Positions 1-6,474 of a DNA stretch of 17,938 nt are shown one piece after another. Numbering within the stretch: the first letter of the stretch is position 1; the number at the start of each line of letters is the position of its first letter. The notes below the pieces were generated by a model. That model was not told the DNA's origin and searched no databases. It worked only from the letters and a program-made list of their open reading frames with translations. The stretch lies in the NCBI GenBank assembly GCA_037380725.1, contig JARRRL010000086.1, positions 1 through 17,938 on the forward strand. Reading direction: 5' to 3'. Origin of the DNA: JARRRL01 sp037380725 (GTDB lineage: Bacteria > Pseudomonadota > Gammaproteobacteria > Pseudomonadales > JANQJO01). The translations under genes were made by a program, and so were the position numbers.

Positions 1-1090
1 TGAACTGGGCTGCTGCGCCGTTTAATGAATTAGCGTGAAGGCTTCGGGTCGGTGATCGTGTGTTGGGTTGCAGTTGCTGTAAGTAACTCAGTAGAGCGGA
101 TAGAGCCAGCGCGTTCGTCAGCGTGTTCGCTTCACCGGGACTGCTCGGTGATTGTTGTGCGCGCATTAATTGTGTCAGTAATGCGTTAAATTGACGCTCA
201 ATGGTGGCGATGTCTTTATTTGCATTGGTGTTTGCATTGACATTTGCATTGGCGTTTGTATTTATGTTGTTCGCGTTTGAGTGATCCAATTCAGTGAGCA
301 ACGATGCTGCTGCACCTTGTTCGGCAGCGAAAGGGTTTGTGAGTGTTTTGGCGATCGAGAGCAGTTGCGCCAATGTGGCTTTCAAATCAGGTATGGCTTT
401 GGCTTGCGCAGGGTGTAATTCGATCCCAGTATTCCGCGTTGTGTGATCACTCAATAATTTGGCTTCCAGGTAGATGCCGCTGTGTTGGATCAACTGAGCG
501 AGAGACGATGGTGTCAGCTGCCGCAGCGGAACAATGTGTTGCAGTAAGTTGTCGTTCAGGGTGCGGAGTGAAGAGATCTGTTGTTGGAGCGCTGCGTTGT
601 GAGGCGGCGCTTGAGTCGTCAGTGTACTGAGTAGCTTCTGCAGATCCTGCTGTGCGTTTGCAATCCCCGTATTGTATGGAGCGAGTCGTGTGAACGTTGA
701 AAGATTTTGCGACAAGGTATACTGGAGAGCGGGTGTTGTGCTCAATACCAACAGACGACCATCGGCTTGAGGCTGTAAGGTGAGCGCCGTGCCAGGGCTG
801 AAAGTGTGCGAAGCCGCTAAAGCAACGTGTTGGCCGCCAATTTGTACCTGAAGCGTGTATGGCGTGGAAGTGGGAGGCGCTGTGGATGTTCCGGTGGATG
901 CCGTGCTGCTGAGAACGATGGCCGGTGTGCCGGTGGCAAGGGTGTGTATGAGCGTCTGGGGTATTGCATCTGGTCTAGTGGGTGCGGTGTTCGTGTAATG
1001 CGTGGAGTTTGGGGCTGGGGTGTTGGGTGTCGCAGCGGTGAGGACGTAAGCGGTAGTGGATGTGGGCGCCGTGTATCCGGTGTACGCCAT
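1..1090 (-). CDS. FliK-like flagellar hook-length control protein, N-terminal part (partial)
   Basis: The minus strand is open from an ATG at 1090 to the left edge without a stop, giving at least 363 residues; the C-terminus lies outside the window. The start has a good GGGAG ribosome binding site six bases upstream. The first 80 or so residues are rich in Thr, Pro, Ser and Ala. Next comes a stretch that reads Y-TLQVQIGGQ followed by a GTALTLQP-like segment, as in the N-terminal half of FliK-type proteins, then long Gln/Leu-rich helices and an Asn-Ala repeat. In Pseudomonas-like genomes a fliK-like gene commonly lies divergent from ccmA, which is the arrangement here. FliK proteins are secreted and set hook length through their C-terminal domain, which cannot be seen here. 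The family call rests on composition, the short motif and synteny, so it is moderate. No ATG lies between the window edge and the Asn-Ala repeat in another frame that would give a better gene. Confidence 0.68.
   Translation of the reverse strand, partial: MAYTGYTAPTSTTAYVLTAATPNTPAPNSTHYTNTAPTRPDAIPQTLIHTLATGTPAIVLSSTASTGTSTAPPTSTPYTLQVQIGGQHVALAASHTFSPGTALTLQPQADGRLLVLSTTPALQYTLSQNLSTFTRLAPYNTGIANAQQDLQKLLSTLTTQAPPHNAALQQQISSLRTLNDNLLQHIVPLRQLTPSSLAQLIQHSGIYLEAKLLSDHTTRNTGIELHPAQAKAIPDLKATLAQLLSIAKTLTNPFAAEQGAAASLLTELDHSNANNINTNANANVNANTNANKDIATIERQFNALLTQLMRAQQSPSSPGEANTLTNALALSALLSYLQQLQPNTRSPTRSLHANSLNGAAAQF
219..266. repeat. 12-bp tandem repeat inside the fliK-like gene
   Basis: Three close copies of TTTGCATTGNNN (219-230, 231-242, 243-254) are followed by a diverged fourth (255-266). 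The unit is a multiple of three, and on the minus strand it encodes a run of Asn-Ala-Asn-X units. It keeps the frame open, so copy-number change would lengthen or shorten the protein by four residues at a time. Confidence 0.85.
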
Positions 1091-1333
1091 ATGCTACTCC
1101 CGGGTTGTATGCTGGGGCGATGGCTTGCTGACGGTCTAATTCCCTGAGTATAGAGTAAGACAGACCTTGAGGATCGAGGGTTCGGGTGGTGGTGGTCGTT
1201 GGATTCTGGGTATAGCTGGAGCAGGAAGAACGATGGAGCGGGATTGAGGGTGATAAGAGCATTTGTGTTTTCAATTGGTTATACTTACTTATACTTAAAG
1301 TTTGATGGGTAGAATGGTGTCAGCGGAGTGCTT
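1091..1333. other. Intergenic region between divergent fliK-like gene and ccmA
   Basis: This 243-base spacer must carry the promoters of both divergent genes. It holds a perfect 9-bp direct repeat near the ccmA side (1279-1297) and a TATACT-like box on the minus strand around 1149-1154 that could serve the fliK-like gene, but no convincing -35 goes with it. A minus-strand reading frame starting with ATG at 1274 covers most of the spacer and overlaps the fliK-like gene out of frame. Its His/Pro/Thr-rich translation looks like a shadow and not a gene. Confidence 0.5.
1279..1297. repeat. Direct repeat TTATACTTA x2, 10-bp period, upstream of ccmA
   Basis: TTATACTTA occurs at 1279-1287 and again at 1289-1297, exactly one helical turn apart, about 40 bases before the ccmA start. 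Each copy contains a TATACT that could act as a -10 element for ccmA, but no good -35 is seen at 16-18 bases. It could equally be a two-site operator. Confidence 0.5.
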
Positions 1334-2002
1334 ATGTCTTTTGTGTTGGAAGCGGAACAGCTGTGCGTTGACATCGATGACCATGAAATTTTTTCGAATT
1401 TATCATTTCGTGTCAGTGGTGGGCAGTGTGCGCATATTACGGGACCGAATGGCAGTGGGAAGTCCACGTTATTGATGTTGTTGTGTGGTCTCTTTGCGGA
1501 TTACCGAGGTCAGTACCGGTGGCGCTGTGAGGATGAGACGCTGCAGCCGGCGTTATTGTGTGAACGGCTTATTTTTATGAGTACGAAGTCCGGTATTCAT
1601 GAGGCGCTGAGTCCAGAGGAAAATCTAGCGTGGTATGCTGCCTTGATGGGGGTACGCCTCACGGCGAAACAACGACGTGAGGCCTTGGCTCGTGTTGGCC
1701 TCCAAACCGGTTTCAGCAGACCGGTCGCCACCTTGTCCAGTGGGCAGCGACAGCGTGTTAAATTAGCCCGTTTGGGCATAGCCTGGCGCCCATTTTGGTT
1801 GCTGGATGAACCGTTTACCGCGCTGGATCACGCAGCGGTGGCTGACTTGGAAACGCGACTGATCGATCATGCGAAAGCGGGTGGTTTAGTGTTGTTCACT
1901 TCGCACCATCGTTTAGCGCATATTCGACCAAATGTGAAAATTCAACTGGCTGTTGGCGGCATCCTGTCTTCAGAGAACATGGATGTAGGCGTACAAGGTT
2001 AA
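1334..2002 (+). CDS. ccmA: Cytochrome c biogenesis ABC transporter ATP-binding subunit CcmA
   Basis: CcmA is the cytoplasmic ATPase of the CcmABCD complex, which uses ATP to release haem-loaded holo-CcmE from CcmC. The 222-residue product has all nucleotide-binding motifs: Walker A GPNGSGKST at residues 37-45, the LSSGQ signature followed by RQRVKLARL, Walker B WLLDEPFTALD, and a switch histidine in TSHH. The size fits the family (about 205-220). The ATG at 1334 was chosen because GGAG at 1325-1328 lies five bases before it; a GTG at 1328 would overlap that site. ccmB follows after 28 bases on the same strand, so the genes are probably cotranscribed. Identity is near certain from the motifs together with the ccmB, C, D and E neighbours. 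Confidence 0.95.
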   Translation: MSFVLEAEQLCVDIDDHEIFSNLSFRVSGGQCAHITGPNGSGKSTLLMLLCGLFADYRGQYRWRCEDETLQPALLCERLIFMSTKSGIHEALSPEENLAWYAALMGVRLTAKQRREALARVGLQTGFSRPVATLSSGQRQRVKLARLGIAWRPFWLLDEPFTALDHAAVADLETRLIDHAKAGGLVLFTSHHRLAHIRPNVKIQLAVGGILSSENMDVGVQG

Positions 2003-2030
2003 TCCGAAATGAACGAGGCTGAGACACTTG

Positions 2031-2714
2031 ATGCGAGATTTTCTGCATGTGTTGTGGGCGGTGGCGCGCCGAGAATGCGTGTTGACCGTGCGTGCGCCGA
2101 CGCAGTGGTTACACCCGGTGGTGTTTTTCACTATGGTGATTGTGTTGTTTCCACTGGGGATCAGTCCTAATCAGGCAGCGCTCAGTCCAATCGCGGTGGG
2201 TGTGATTTGGATTGCTGCTTTATTGGCCAGTATGTTGGGGTCGGAGCGCTTATTTGAAGCGGATCATCAATCGGGTGCATTAGAGCAGATGGCGTTATCA
2301 TCGGTGTCATTGTACTGGGTGGCGCTGATCAAAGTGTTTGTGCATTGGTTGTTTGCGGGACTACCGCTGGTGTTGCTTGCGCCTTTGTTGAGTTTGTTTT
2401 TGTTTTTACCAATGAATGAGGTGTGGGTGGTCGTGCTCAGCTTATTGCTGGGGACACCGGTTTTGGCATTTGTGAACGCGATTGGAGCGGCGATTACTCT
2501 ATCTACACGAGGCGGGAGTGTGTTGTTACTGTTGATTTGTCTGCCGTTACAGATTCCCATCATTATATTCGCTACTGGAGCAGTCAAAGCCTTTAGTGAG
2601 GGTTTACCCTATGAGGGTTATTTGGCTGTACTGGCAGCTCTATTAAGTCTTTCTGTGGTGCTGTCGCCTGTGGCCATCGCTGCTGCATTGCAGGTGGGCG
2701 TTCAAAATCGATAA
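2031..2714 (+). CDS. ccmB: Haem exporter/permease subunit CcmB
   Basis: CcmB is the six-helix membrane partner of CcmA in System I cytochrome c maturation. The 227-residue product starts with a cytoplasmic segment containing ARRECVLTVRAP, typical of the family N-terminus, then FPLGISP after the first helix. The later helices are strongly hydrophobic, around residues 20-40, 48-68, 100-125, 130-155, 160-180 and 195-220. The acidic SERLFEADHQSGALEQM segment between helices two and three is a characteristic CcmB feature. Length matches the usual 220-230. An in-frame TTG at 2028 adds one residue; the ATG at 2031 is preferred, although the ribosome binding site (CGAGG about twelve bases upstream, or GAGA at 2021) is not strong. 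Confidence 0.94.
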   Translation: MRDFLHVLWAVARRECVLTVRAPTQWLHPVVFFTMVIVLFPLGISPNQAALSPIAVGVIWIAALLASMLGSERLFEADHQSGALEQMALSSVSLYWVALIKVFVHWLFAGLPLVLLAPLLSLFLFLPMNEVWVVVLSLLLGTPVLAFVNAIGAAITLSTRGGSVLLLLICLPLQIPIIIFATGAVKAFSEGLPYEGYLAVLAALLSLSVVLSPVAIAAALQVGVQNR

Positions 2715-2743
2715 CGTTGTTGATGAAAGAGAGGTTTTAGTCT

Positions 2744-3361
2744 GTGTGGGATTGGATTAAACGCACCTATCACCGTTGGGGTTCGCCCCGATATTTTTAC
2801 CAATATGCACGGCGCGGTATGGTGGCGGCGGGTCTGATTGCCGGGGTGAGTCTATTGGTTGGGTTGATTTGGAGTTTGGCGTTTGCACCGCCGGATTATC
2901 AACAAGGCAATAGTTTTCGAATTATATACATTCATGTTCCGGCAGCCAGCGTGGGGATGGGCTTCTATGCCCTGATCGCGGGGTGTGCGTTTGTGTCGTG
3001 GGTGTGGAAGATGAAAATGGCCGATGTCGTCGCTGAAGCGGCTGCGCCGATCGGGGCGTGTTTCACCTTTTTGTCGCTGTTTACGGGGGCGGTATGGGGT
3101 AAACCCACATGGGGAACTTATTGGGTGTGGGATGCGCGTTTAACGTCCATGTTGATTTTGTTGTTCTTGTATTTAGGGTTGATGGCATTGCGTCAATCCA
3201 TTGCCAGTACCTCGGCCGGCAATAAAATGTGTAATTTGCTGGCGATGGTTGGCGCAATTAACTTACCCATTATCAAATATTCGGTGGAATGGTGGAACAC
3301 CTTACATCAGCCTGCCACATTTACCATCACCGACAGTTGCCATGATCACGACGGCTTTTGA
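2744..3361 (+). CDS. ccmC: Haem-handling protein CcmC, C-terminally truncated
   Basis: CcmC presents haem to CcmE on the periplasmic face through its WWD domain and two histidines. The start is GTG at 2744 with AGAGAGG nine bases upstream. The product keeps the essential parts: IIYIHVPAA with His64, the tryptophan-rich WWD motif at about 117-132 (WGKPTWG, then WVWDAR), and KYSVEWWNTLHQ with His188. It is only 205 residues, against about 245-250 in E. coli and Pseudomonas. After the QPATFT segment the family normally continues into a sixth transmembrane helix and a basic cytoplasmic tail. Here the frame instead reads SCHDHDGF and stops inside ccmD, overlapping it by 20 bases. This suggests a deletion that removed the 3' end of ccmC up to the ccmD start, or an assembly error. 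Identity is certain; function without the last helix is doubtful. Confidence 0.9.
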   Translation: MWDWIKRTYHRWGSPRYFYQYARRGMVAAGLIAGVSLLVGLIWSLAFAPPDYQQGNSFRIIYIHVPAASVGMGFYALIAGCAFVSWVWKMKMADVVAEAAAPIGACFTFLSLFTGAVWGKPTWGTYWVWDARLTSMLILLFLYLGLMALRQSIASTSAGNKMCNLLAMVGAINLPIIKYSVEWWNTLHQPATFTITDSCHDHDGF

Positions 3362-3551
3362 AACAATTGATGCTTTTTGGGCGATGGGTGGTCATGGTTT
3401 TTACGTGTGGGCTGCTTATGGCATGTGGTTTGTGACACTGGGTGTCTTGTTGGTGCAGACTGCCGTGGCGCGCCGCCGAGTGCGCTCTCGCTTGCGACTC
3501 TATTACGAGGAGCAAACGATTACGAAAACGTTTATGAGGGACAAGCGGTAA
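3342..3551 (+). CDS. ccmD: Haem exporter small subunit CcmD
   Basis: CcmD is a small single-helix membrane protein that stabilises CcmC-CcmE and is needed to release holo-CcmE. The 69-residue product contains the family signature FWAMGGHGFYVWAAYG at residues 12-27, then a hydrophobic helix to about residue 41, then a basic tail beginning RRRVRSRLR. The tail is somewhat longer than usual (CcmD is typically 45-70 residues). The ATG at 3342 has no recognisable ribosome binding site and lies inside the 3' end of the shortened ccmC, so translation may depend on coupling with ccmC. The normal start context may have been changed by whatever shortened ccmC. A spacer of 126 bases separates it from ccmE, whereas these two genes usually abut or overlap. 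Confidence 0.88.
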   Translation: MITTAFETIDAFWAMGGHGFYVWAAYGMWFVTLGVLLVQTAVARRRVRSRLRLYYEEQTITKTFMRDKR

Positions 3552-3626
3552 AAAGTTAAAACAATGTCAATAATATCAGTAATGTTAATGAAGCCGAGTG
3601 GTAACGATTAGTCAAGCTCAATCGAT

Positions 3627-3650
3627 ACGCTTAACGCAGACACGCTTAAC
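3627..3650. repeat. Direct repeat ACGCTTAAC x2 in the ccmD-ccmE spacer
   Basis: ACGCTTAAC occurs at 3627-3635 and 3642-3650, a 15-base period, inside an AT-rich spacer. It may be a binding site or chance; no promoter elements are clear around it. Confidence 0.4.
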
Positions 3651-3677
3651 CAAAATAGTTTAAAGATGTGGTGACTC

Positions 3678-4160
3678 ATGAATAAGGTGCAAAAAAACCG
3701 AATGATCATTATTGTATTGATTATATCGGGTGTGGTGGGCGCGGTCGCGCTGTGGCTCTATGCACTGCGTTCAAATTTAAATCATTTTTACACCCCCTCG
3801 GAGCTGATCGCGGGTGGGGTTGAGCCCGGGCGCAGCATTCGTGTGGGCGGCATGGTCGAAACGGGTTCCGTGAAACGTGTTGGAGATGACTCTTTGGCGG
3901 TGACATTCAAGGTCAGCGATGGTGCAGCAGTGATTGGCGTATTCTACGAAGGCATTTTGCCTGACTTGTTTCGCGAAGGGCAAGGCATTGTGGTTACGGG
4001 CGTTTTTGAAAACAATCGTGTTACAGCTACGGAAGTGTTAGCAAAGCACGATGAGAACTATATGCCGCCCGAGGCGATGGAAGCCATGAAGCGCGCTGGA
4101 CAACCGGTGGAAACCCCTGCTAAACCGAATTCGTACGGGGGTGCGAGTCAATCCGATTAG
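3678..4160 (+). CDS. ccmE: Periplasmic haem chaperone CcmE
   Basis: CcmE binds haem covalently in the periplasm and passes it to the CcmFH ligase. The 160-residue product begins with a short basic N-terminus and one transmembrane anchor (residues 9-30). The soluble OB-fold beta-barrel follows, including FYTPSEL and the segment around RVGGMVETGSVKR. The haem-attachment motif LAKHDENYMPPE carries His124 and Tyr128, matching the H-x-x-x-Y type of E. coli CcmE. The flexible C-terminal tail is Pro/Ser/Gly-rich, as usual. The start ATG is preceded by a weak GTGGTGA. The ccm run stops here: the usual next gene ccmF is not in the window. Confidence 0.96.
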   Translation: MNKVQKNRMIIIVLIISGVVGAVALWLYALRSNLNHFYTPSELIAGGVEPGRSIRVGGMVETGSVKRVGDDSLAVTFKVSDGAAVIGVFYEGILPDLFREGQGIVVTGVFENNRVTATEVLAKHDENYMPPEAMEAMKRAGQPVETPAKPNSYGGASQSD

Positions 4161-4327
4161 ACTTTTTTTATTACTATTCAGTCGCACCTTCAATGATCTG
4201 GGCGGTGCTGTCGAAGCGTAGCGTCCGGGTCTCTCGTGACGCACTATACTTACTTTCATGATGGACCAGGCCAGGTTCTGGACTGAGCTTTTGCATCTCA
4301 GCGTGAGTGAAAGCGGAGTGATACTGA

Positions 4328-4540
4328 ATGATTCGATTTAGTCCTCAAAGTCTTTTGCAACTGTCTAAGCTGAATCGCGCGGTACAGAAATCAAAAGGTA
4401 TCAAACATGACATCAGCGATGAGGCGGGAATTCAGCGACTGTTGCATTTCGTTCAAGCGAATCCAGATGACGCGTTTAACGACCTATGCCACGCTTTTTT
4501 GAACGAATTATCGCCGACGGAGCGTCAAGAGATTCTTTGA
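4328..4540 (+). CDS. Small hypothetical protein, 70 residues
   Basis: I do not recognise this family. The ATG is preceded by GGAG at 4315-4318 with nine bases of spacing, a good ribosome binding site. The product is soluble, mixed-charge and predicted largely helical, with no signal peptide, membrane segment or cysteine. The stop codon abuts the start of the next gene at 4541, so the two are probably translated together. The clean ribosome binding site and coupling support a real gene; no function can be inferred. Confidence 0.62.
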   Translation: MIRFSPQSLLQLSKLNRAVQKSKGIKHDISDEAGIQRLLHFVQANPDDAFNDLCHAFLNELSPTERQEIL

Positions 4541-4981
4541 ATGGTGGATGAGCGTATGAGCGATTATTTGGTGGTTTATCGCGGTGAAGTGCGAGCAGGG
4601 TGTGAAGAAGCGGAAGTGCGTCGACGAATGGCCGCCTTGTTTAAGAAATCCGAAGCGCAAATTGCGGCGTTGTTTACGGGTCAGCGTGTGGTGGTGAAAT
4701 GCGGCTTGACCTTAAAAAAAGCGGAACAGTATTGTCAGGCTATGGCTCAAGTTGGGGCTGTTGCTTCTGTGGAGCAGCAGCAAGCGAAGGCGGAATCGAC
4801 GTCTCGAGATCAGGGCTTGGATGTGGGGCGGATCATCGCAGCACGAGTGAACCATCAGGCTATGGGGGAGCTCAGTGATGTAGAGATTGCGCCACTGGGC
4901 GCAACCTTGGATCAAACCGAACCTGTACCGGTGCAAGCGGTTGATGTGAGTCATCTGGCGCTGATTGATTCCAAAGGATGA
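4541..4981 (+). CDS. Small hypothetical protein with N-terminal alpha/beta domain and SHL tail
   Basis: The 146-residue product has two visible parts. Residues 6-80 form a compact domain reading MSDYLVVYRGEV, then ALFTGQRVVVKCGL and an AEQYCQAMAQVGA helix. This pattern (YxVVFxG, LFxG, VVxKxGL, AGA) recurs at the N-terminus of many small gammaproteobacterial proteins of unknown role. After a Gln/Ala-rich linker, the last 50 residues contain IAPLGATLDQ and DVSHLALI, a tail type I associate with the same group. There is no signal peptide or membrane segment. An alternative start at ATG 4556 gives the family-like MSDY N-terminus and has GGTGG eight bases upstream; the ATG at 4541 directly follows the stop of the upstream gene. 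Function is unknown. Confidence 0.72.
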   Translation: MVDERMSDYLVVYRGEVRAGCEEAEVRRRMAALFKKSEAQIAALFTGQRVVVKCGLTLKKAEQYCQAMAQVGAVASVEQQQAKAESTSRDQGLDVGRIIAARVNHQAMGELSDVEIAPLGATLDQTEPVPVQAVDVSHLALIDSKG

Positions 4982-5061
4982 TCGATTTGTTTGCCATTCT
5001 TCATTCTTATTTTTGGTGTTAAAGTTTTCGGCTGTTTTTTGTTGGACGCTGTGCTATTCTA

Positions 5062-5088
5062 TTGACACAAGATTGATTGCTCTATCAG
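5062..5088 (+). promoter_or_regulatory. Possible sigma-70 promoter upstream of the FFLEELY-type gene
   Basis: A consensus TTGACA at 5062-5067 is followed after 15 bases by TATCAG at 5083-5088 (four of six matches to TATAAT). It lies 100 bases before the start at 5189 in an intergenic gap. The spacing is short and the -10 imperfect, so this is only a candidate. Confidence 0.35.
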
Positions 5089-5188
5089 TTTCTGGTCGGT
5101 TTGCAGCGTAAATAGCTTTGTCTTCTCGCTTAGATCTTCTGTGGTCTGTGTGCGAATGCTGTTGGATTAGGAGGTACGTGTTTCTCCG

Positions 5189-6127
5189 ATGTCGTTAAAG
5201 AATCGTTTGTTTAAACGTGGTCTTGCTACGTTGTTGAGCAGAGAAATGGGAGCTTTGCCTGTAGCCCGTTCAATGGATAATGAAGGTGAGGTTTGCCCGT
5301 TTGACTTGTCACGGCGCTTGGATGAAGTGATGGCTCGTCACACCCTTTGTAAAAATCGTTTGAATGGCTCCGTTGAGCTTCGTGCACGCGTTGCTGTGTT
5401 GCAAGAATGGCAAAAGTCTCGTGTGGCGCGAACGTACCATCGGTTTCTCCATCATAAGGCGCTGGGGCAAGCAACGCGGTTCGTGCTGGAAGAGGCGTAT
5501 GCTGGTCCTGAGCATGACGCCTTGATTGCGGAAATTGAACGTGTAGCGCCTTATTTGGTCCGTATTTTTCCGGTGCCGTTGGTACAAATTGCGTGTGATA
5601 TCTTAATGTTAAACGTAATTACTCTGGAGCTTGATATTGCCTTAGGTGAAGCGTGGACCGCGGAAAGATTACCCTGGGAAGATGCCTGTGAATTGACGGT
5701 ATCAGCGTATGAGGATTTGTTTTGTACTGTGGGGCAATTTGATCGACGCCGAGAGCAATTGGGTTTGATACGTAAATTGGGAGACAGCATCGAGTGTTAC
5801 TTGGGCAGTCAATGGATTTACGCGGCATTTAAAGTGGCTCAGTTTCCAGCGAAGGCTTTGGGTTTAACCCAGCTGGTTGATTTCATGGACAGTGGTTTTA
5901 TGGCCATACATGCGTTGCCAATACCTGGTTCGGATTTGGTGTCGATCATCGCGGAATCAGAAATGGGCTATTTGGAGCGTTTGTCCTGCGGTGAGCGCGG
6001 TGTGTTGGGTCAGTCCGTGTGCGCCGAGACGGATCAAGCGTGTGATGCACTGATGTCGCGCGCGACCAGGCAGGCGCTTAGTGACGAGGCGCACCAATCC
6101 AGCTCACGCAAAATCAACGTGGCGTAA
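5189..6127 (+). CDS. FFLEELY-motif hypothetical protein
   Basis: The 312-residue, mostly helical protein contains WQKSRVARTYHRFL followed by ATRFVLEEAYAGPEHD at about residues 95-110. This matches the pattern of the uncharacterised proteobacterial 'FFLEELY' proteins (an FFLxELYGPxD motif after a WQxxRLxxTY segment). The middle carries a long helical region, and the end (from about residue 285) is Ser/Ala-rich and probably disordered. No signal peptide, membrane helix or catalytic motif is visible, so it is probably cytoplasmic. The start needs care: AGGAGGT at 5169-5175 is a very strong ribosome binding site but lies 13 bases before the ATG. The closer GTG at 5178 is out of frame. The family role is unknown to me. 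Confidence 0.8.
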   Translation: MSLKNRLFKRGLATLLSREMGALPVARSMDNEGEVCPFDLSRRLDEVMARHTLCKNRLNGSVELRARVAVLQEWQKSRVARTYHRFLHHKALGQATRFVLEEAYAGPEHDALIAEIERVAPYLVRIFPVPLVQIACDILMLNVITLELDIALGEAWTAERLPWEDACELTVSAYEDLFCTVGQFDRRREQLGLIRKLGDSIECYLGSQWIYAAFKVAQFPAKALGLTQLVDFMDSGFMAIHALPIPGSDLVSIIAESEMGYLERLSCGERGVLGQSVCAETDQACDALMSRATRQALSDEAHQSSSRKINVA

Positions 6128-6474
6128 TCGGTGTTAGAGATCGTTTATGCCATTTATTTTTAAGACTTTCATGGCTCAATCCTGAGGCTTGTTCTGGGAT
6201 AGCCATCACCGCATTTTTTGCTGCTTTACCTCGAATTCCCCTTCTTTATTTTATCTTCGAAAAAACAATATATTACTTTACAGCTTAACCTGTTTTTCAG
6301 GTGCGAGAGCGCCTGATGGTCTCGATGAGCGCACGGATTGTGAATCGATAGTTCTGTATTTGTCTTTTTTTATGTGATCTTGTTTGAATAAACTAAACTA
6401 AGTAAAGATAGTGAATAAGCGGATGCAAGCAGTCAGTCCGAATGCGCTGACGGTGGTCGCGCGCAAGGTGATGG
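6128..6474 (+). other. Intergenic region before the c-di-GMP gene
   Basis: This 347-base AT-rich spacer contains no gene I can support, apart from a doubtful 26-codon frame starting at GTG 6411. It holds a possible hairpin at 6301-6334 (GTGCG pairing with CGCAC, with a competing inner CGAGA/TCTCG pairing) that has no T-run after it. I see no c-di-GMP riboswitch sequence. The stretch 6391-6408 has short repeated ACTAA units before the gene. Confidence 0.5.

Noticed and set aside
343..1147. Plus-strand frames opposite the fliK-like gene
   Set aside because: Their translations are Cys/Gly/Trp/Arg-rich shadows of the antisense coding frame.
975..1274. Minus-strand frame of 99 codons starting with ATG at 1274
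   Set aside because: It overlaps the fliK-like gene out of frame, is rich in His, Pro and Thr, and the fliK-like frame has its own ATG with a good ribosome binding site at 1090. A frameshifted N-terminus of fliK is possible but not needed.
1280..4255. Shared 11-mer TATACTTACTT at 1280-1290 and 4245-4255
   Set aside because: An 11-base match is expected several times by chance in 18 kb, and no -35 element accompanies either copy.
4261..4285. CCAG/CTGG inverted repeat upstream of the 70-residue gene
   Set aside because: Only four pairs around an eight-base loop; not distinguishable from chance.
6301..6334. Hairpin GTGCG/CGCAC as a terminator or c-di-GMP riboswitch
   Set aside because: The stem is five bases with a large loop and competing pairings, has no T-run, and lacks riboswitch core sequences.
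6189..6377. 62-codon plus-strand frame in the spacer before the c-di-GMP gene
   Set aside because: No ribosome binding site and a Cys/Phe/Ser-rich composition typical of AT-rich noncoding DNA.
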